Below, piece by piece: positions 63,090-64,000 of a stretch of 64,000 nt of DNA (the first letter of the stretch is position 1; each line of letters begins with the position of its first letter). The notes under the pieces were generated by a model. The model was given only the letters and a program-made list of their open reading frames with translations, was not told the DNA's origin and made no database searches. The position numbers were made by a program, and so were the translations under genes. The stretch spans positions 2,728,001 through 2,792,000 of the forward strand of contig NZ_CP079216.1 of assembly GCF_019316905.1 (NCBI RefSeq), in the 5' to 3' direction. The stretch comes from Tessaracoccus palaemonis (GTDB lineage: Bacteria > Actinomycetota > Actinomycetes > Propionibacteriales > Propionibacteriaceae).

Positions 63090-63733
63090 GCTCCCGGCTC
63101 GGCGTCTTCGACGCGGTCATCTTCGACTTCGACGGCACCCTGGCCGACTCGCACGCCGCGATGATGCGGTCCTACGTGCGGTGGGCGGAGGAGTATGGCG
63201 TCGACCTGTCTCAGGCCCGCATGTACACCGGCCGCCCGTCCGAGGCAGTCGCGCGTGCCCTGGTCACCGACGGCCGCGCGGAGGAGGCCGGCCTCCGCCT
63301 CGACGCGCTGGAGGTCTCCGACACCGACGGCGTCATCGCGCTGCCCGGCTCCCTCGATGCGCTCTCCGCCCTCGACGACGGCCGTCGCGCCATCGCCACC
63401 TCCTGCACCATGGCGCTGGTCGTCGCCCGGATGGACGCAGCGGGCCTGCCCCTGCCGACGGTGGTCGTGGCCCGCGAGCAGTACGCACACGGCAAGCCCG
63501 CCCCGGACCCGTTCCTGGTGGCCGCGCAGCGCCTCGGCGTCGACCCGGCCCGCTGCCTCGTCGCGGAGGACGCCCCCGCTGGCGTCGCCGGTGCGCACGC
63601 GGCCGGCTGCCGCGTGCTCGGCGTCCTGACCAGCCACACGGCCGACGAGCTGGGCGCAGACTGGCACGTCGGATCGCTCGCCGAGGTCTCCTTCGCCGTC
63701 ACCGCCGACGGCGTCGCCGTCTCCCTCGCCTGA
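63086..63733 (+). CDS. HAD-family hydrolase
   Basis: A 215-residue HAD phosphatase: motif I VIFDFDGTLADSH, motif II as ATSCTM, a lysine in HGKPAPDPFLVAA (motif III), and motif IV VAEDAPAGVAGAHAAG. The cap domain is of the small alpha-helical type found in phosphoglycolate phosphatase and beta-phosphoglucomutase-like enzymes. Beta-phosphoglucomutase would pair with the GH65 enzyme elsewhere in this window, but nothing here singles that function out. GTG 63086 overlaps the crgA stop, so the genes are coupled. Confidence 0.85.
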   Translation: MSSRLGVFDAVIFDFDGTLADSHAAMMRSYVRWAEEYGVDLSQARMYTGRPSEAVARALVTDGRAEEAGLRLDALEVSDTDGVIALPGSLDALSALDDGRRAIATSCTMALVVARMDAAGLPLPTVVVAREQYAHGKPAPDPFLVAAQRLGVDPARCLVAEDAPAGVAGAHAAGCRVLGVLTSHTADELGADWHVGSLAEVSFAVTADGVAVSLA

Positions 63734-63783
63734 GCCTGGCTCCCGGAAGTGGCCGGGCGACGTCGGACAAGTAGGATGCCTGC

Positions 63784-64000
63784 GTGACTGACACCACCCC
63801 CACCGAAGTGACCGATTCCGAGCAGACCCTCGTCCGCAAGGAGAAGCGGCAGCGGCTGCTGGACGCCGGTTCCCAGGTGTACCCGGCGGACCTCAGCCGC
63901 AGCCACACGCTCAGCGAGATCCGCGCGAACGAGGCCTGGAATGCGCTCGAGGCGGGCGAGGAGACCCAGGACGTCGTCACCGTCGGCGGCCGCGTCGTCT
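63784..64000 (+). CDS. lysS: Lysine--tRNA ligase (3' part outside window)
   Basis: Seventy-two codons are visible before the right edge. The translation has VRKEKRQRLLDAGSQVYPAD then LSRSHTLSEIRANEAWNALE, the N-terminal helix and linker of class II LysRS before its OB fold, and the OB fold begins at VVTVGGRVV. The catalytic domain lies outside, so the call rests on this N-terminal similarity. TAGGAT at 63772-63777 is six bases before GTG 63784, again a leaderless pattern. Confidence 0.8.
   Translation, partial: MTDTTPTEVTDSEQTLVRKEKRQRLLDAGSQVYPADLSRSHTLSEIRANEAWNALEAGEETQDVVTVGGRVV

Overview
The window is high-GC, densely coded DNA from an actinobacterium, most likely of the family Propionibacteriaceae (my inference). 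The reasons are a two-subunit B12-dependent methylmalonyl-CoA mutase (mutA-mutB) with its GTPase chaperone meaB and cobT, mycothiol biosynthesis, polyphosphate glucokinase, and the actinobacterial fhaA-fhaB-pstP-rodA-pbpA-pknB cell-growth cluster followed by crgA. Many genes start 6-7 nt after a TAnnnT -10 box with no ribosome binding site, so leaderless transcripts seem common.

Layout. 1-5000: end of a VIT-family metal transporter gene, a methyltransferase, an ABM monooxygenase-like protein and a double GNAT, separated by clusters of a short dispersed repeat; then a DUF368 polyprenyl-phosphate transporter. 5003-6645: a palindromic repeat element split by a complete IS481-family insertion sequence with a 14-bp target duplication. 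6820-14194: a sugar locus with a GH65 glycoside phosphorylase, a DUF624 protein, a solute-binding lipoprotein, two permeases and a LacI regulator; two matching operator-like sites precede the two transcription units. 14589-24447: tRNA-Gly(CCC), a D-lactate dehydrogenase-type flavo-iron-sulfur protein, a serine hydrolase, phosphofructokinase, membrane and PH-domain proteins, and ppgK. 24481-24890: terminators plus two different palindromic repeat elements. 24890-35843: argS, an FGGY kinase, ugd, a YdcF-like protein, pgi, envelope proteins, and a KDPG-aldolase-like protein lacking its catalytic residues.

36039-39413 is a small accessory island. It holds a DUF2231-cytochrome b5 fusion, an HTH-MNT/HEPN toxin-antitoxin pair flanked by a decayed copy of the cytochrome b5 3' end, a MazEF-type pair beside a truncated palindromic element, tRNA-Leu(CAG), and three head-to-tail copies of a 73-bp palindrome.

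39600-45965: a fused MshA-MshB mycothiol enzyme followed directly by a histidine-phosphatase gene, then a lipoprotein hydrolase, xylB, a small unknown protein and a FolP2-type dihydropteroate synthase homologue. 46168-53672: mutA-mutB, cobT, an AraC regulator and meaB. 53778-64000: the fhaA-to-pknB growth and phosphosignalling operon (no pknA), a glutamine amidotransferase, a DUF881 protein, crgA, a HAD phosphatase and the start of lysS.

No rRNA, CRISPR array, prophage or plasmid backbone was seen. The observations I would look at first are the two families of dispersed palindromes, the MshA-MshB fusion with its neighbouring phosphatase, the toxin-antitoxin module inside a duplicated gene end, and the recurrent leaderless promoter pattern.
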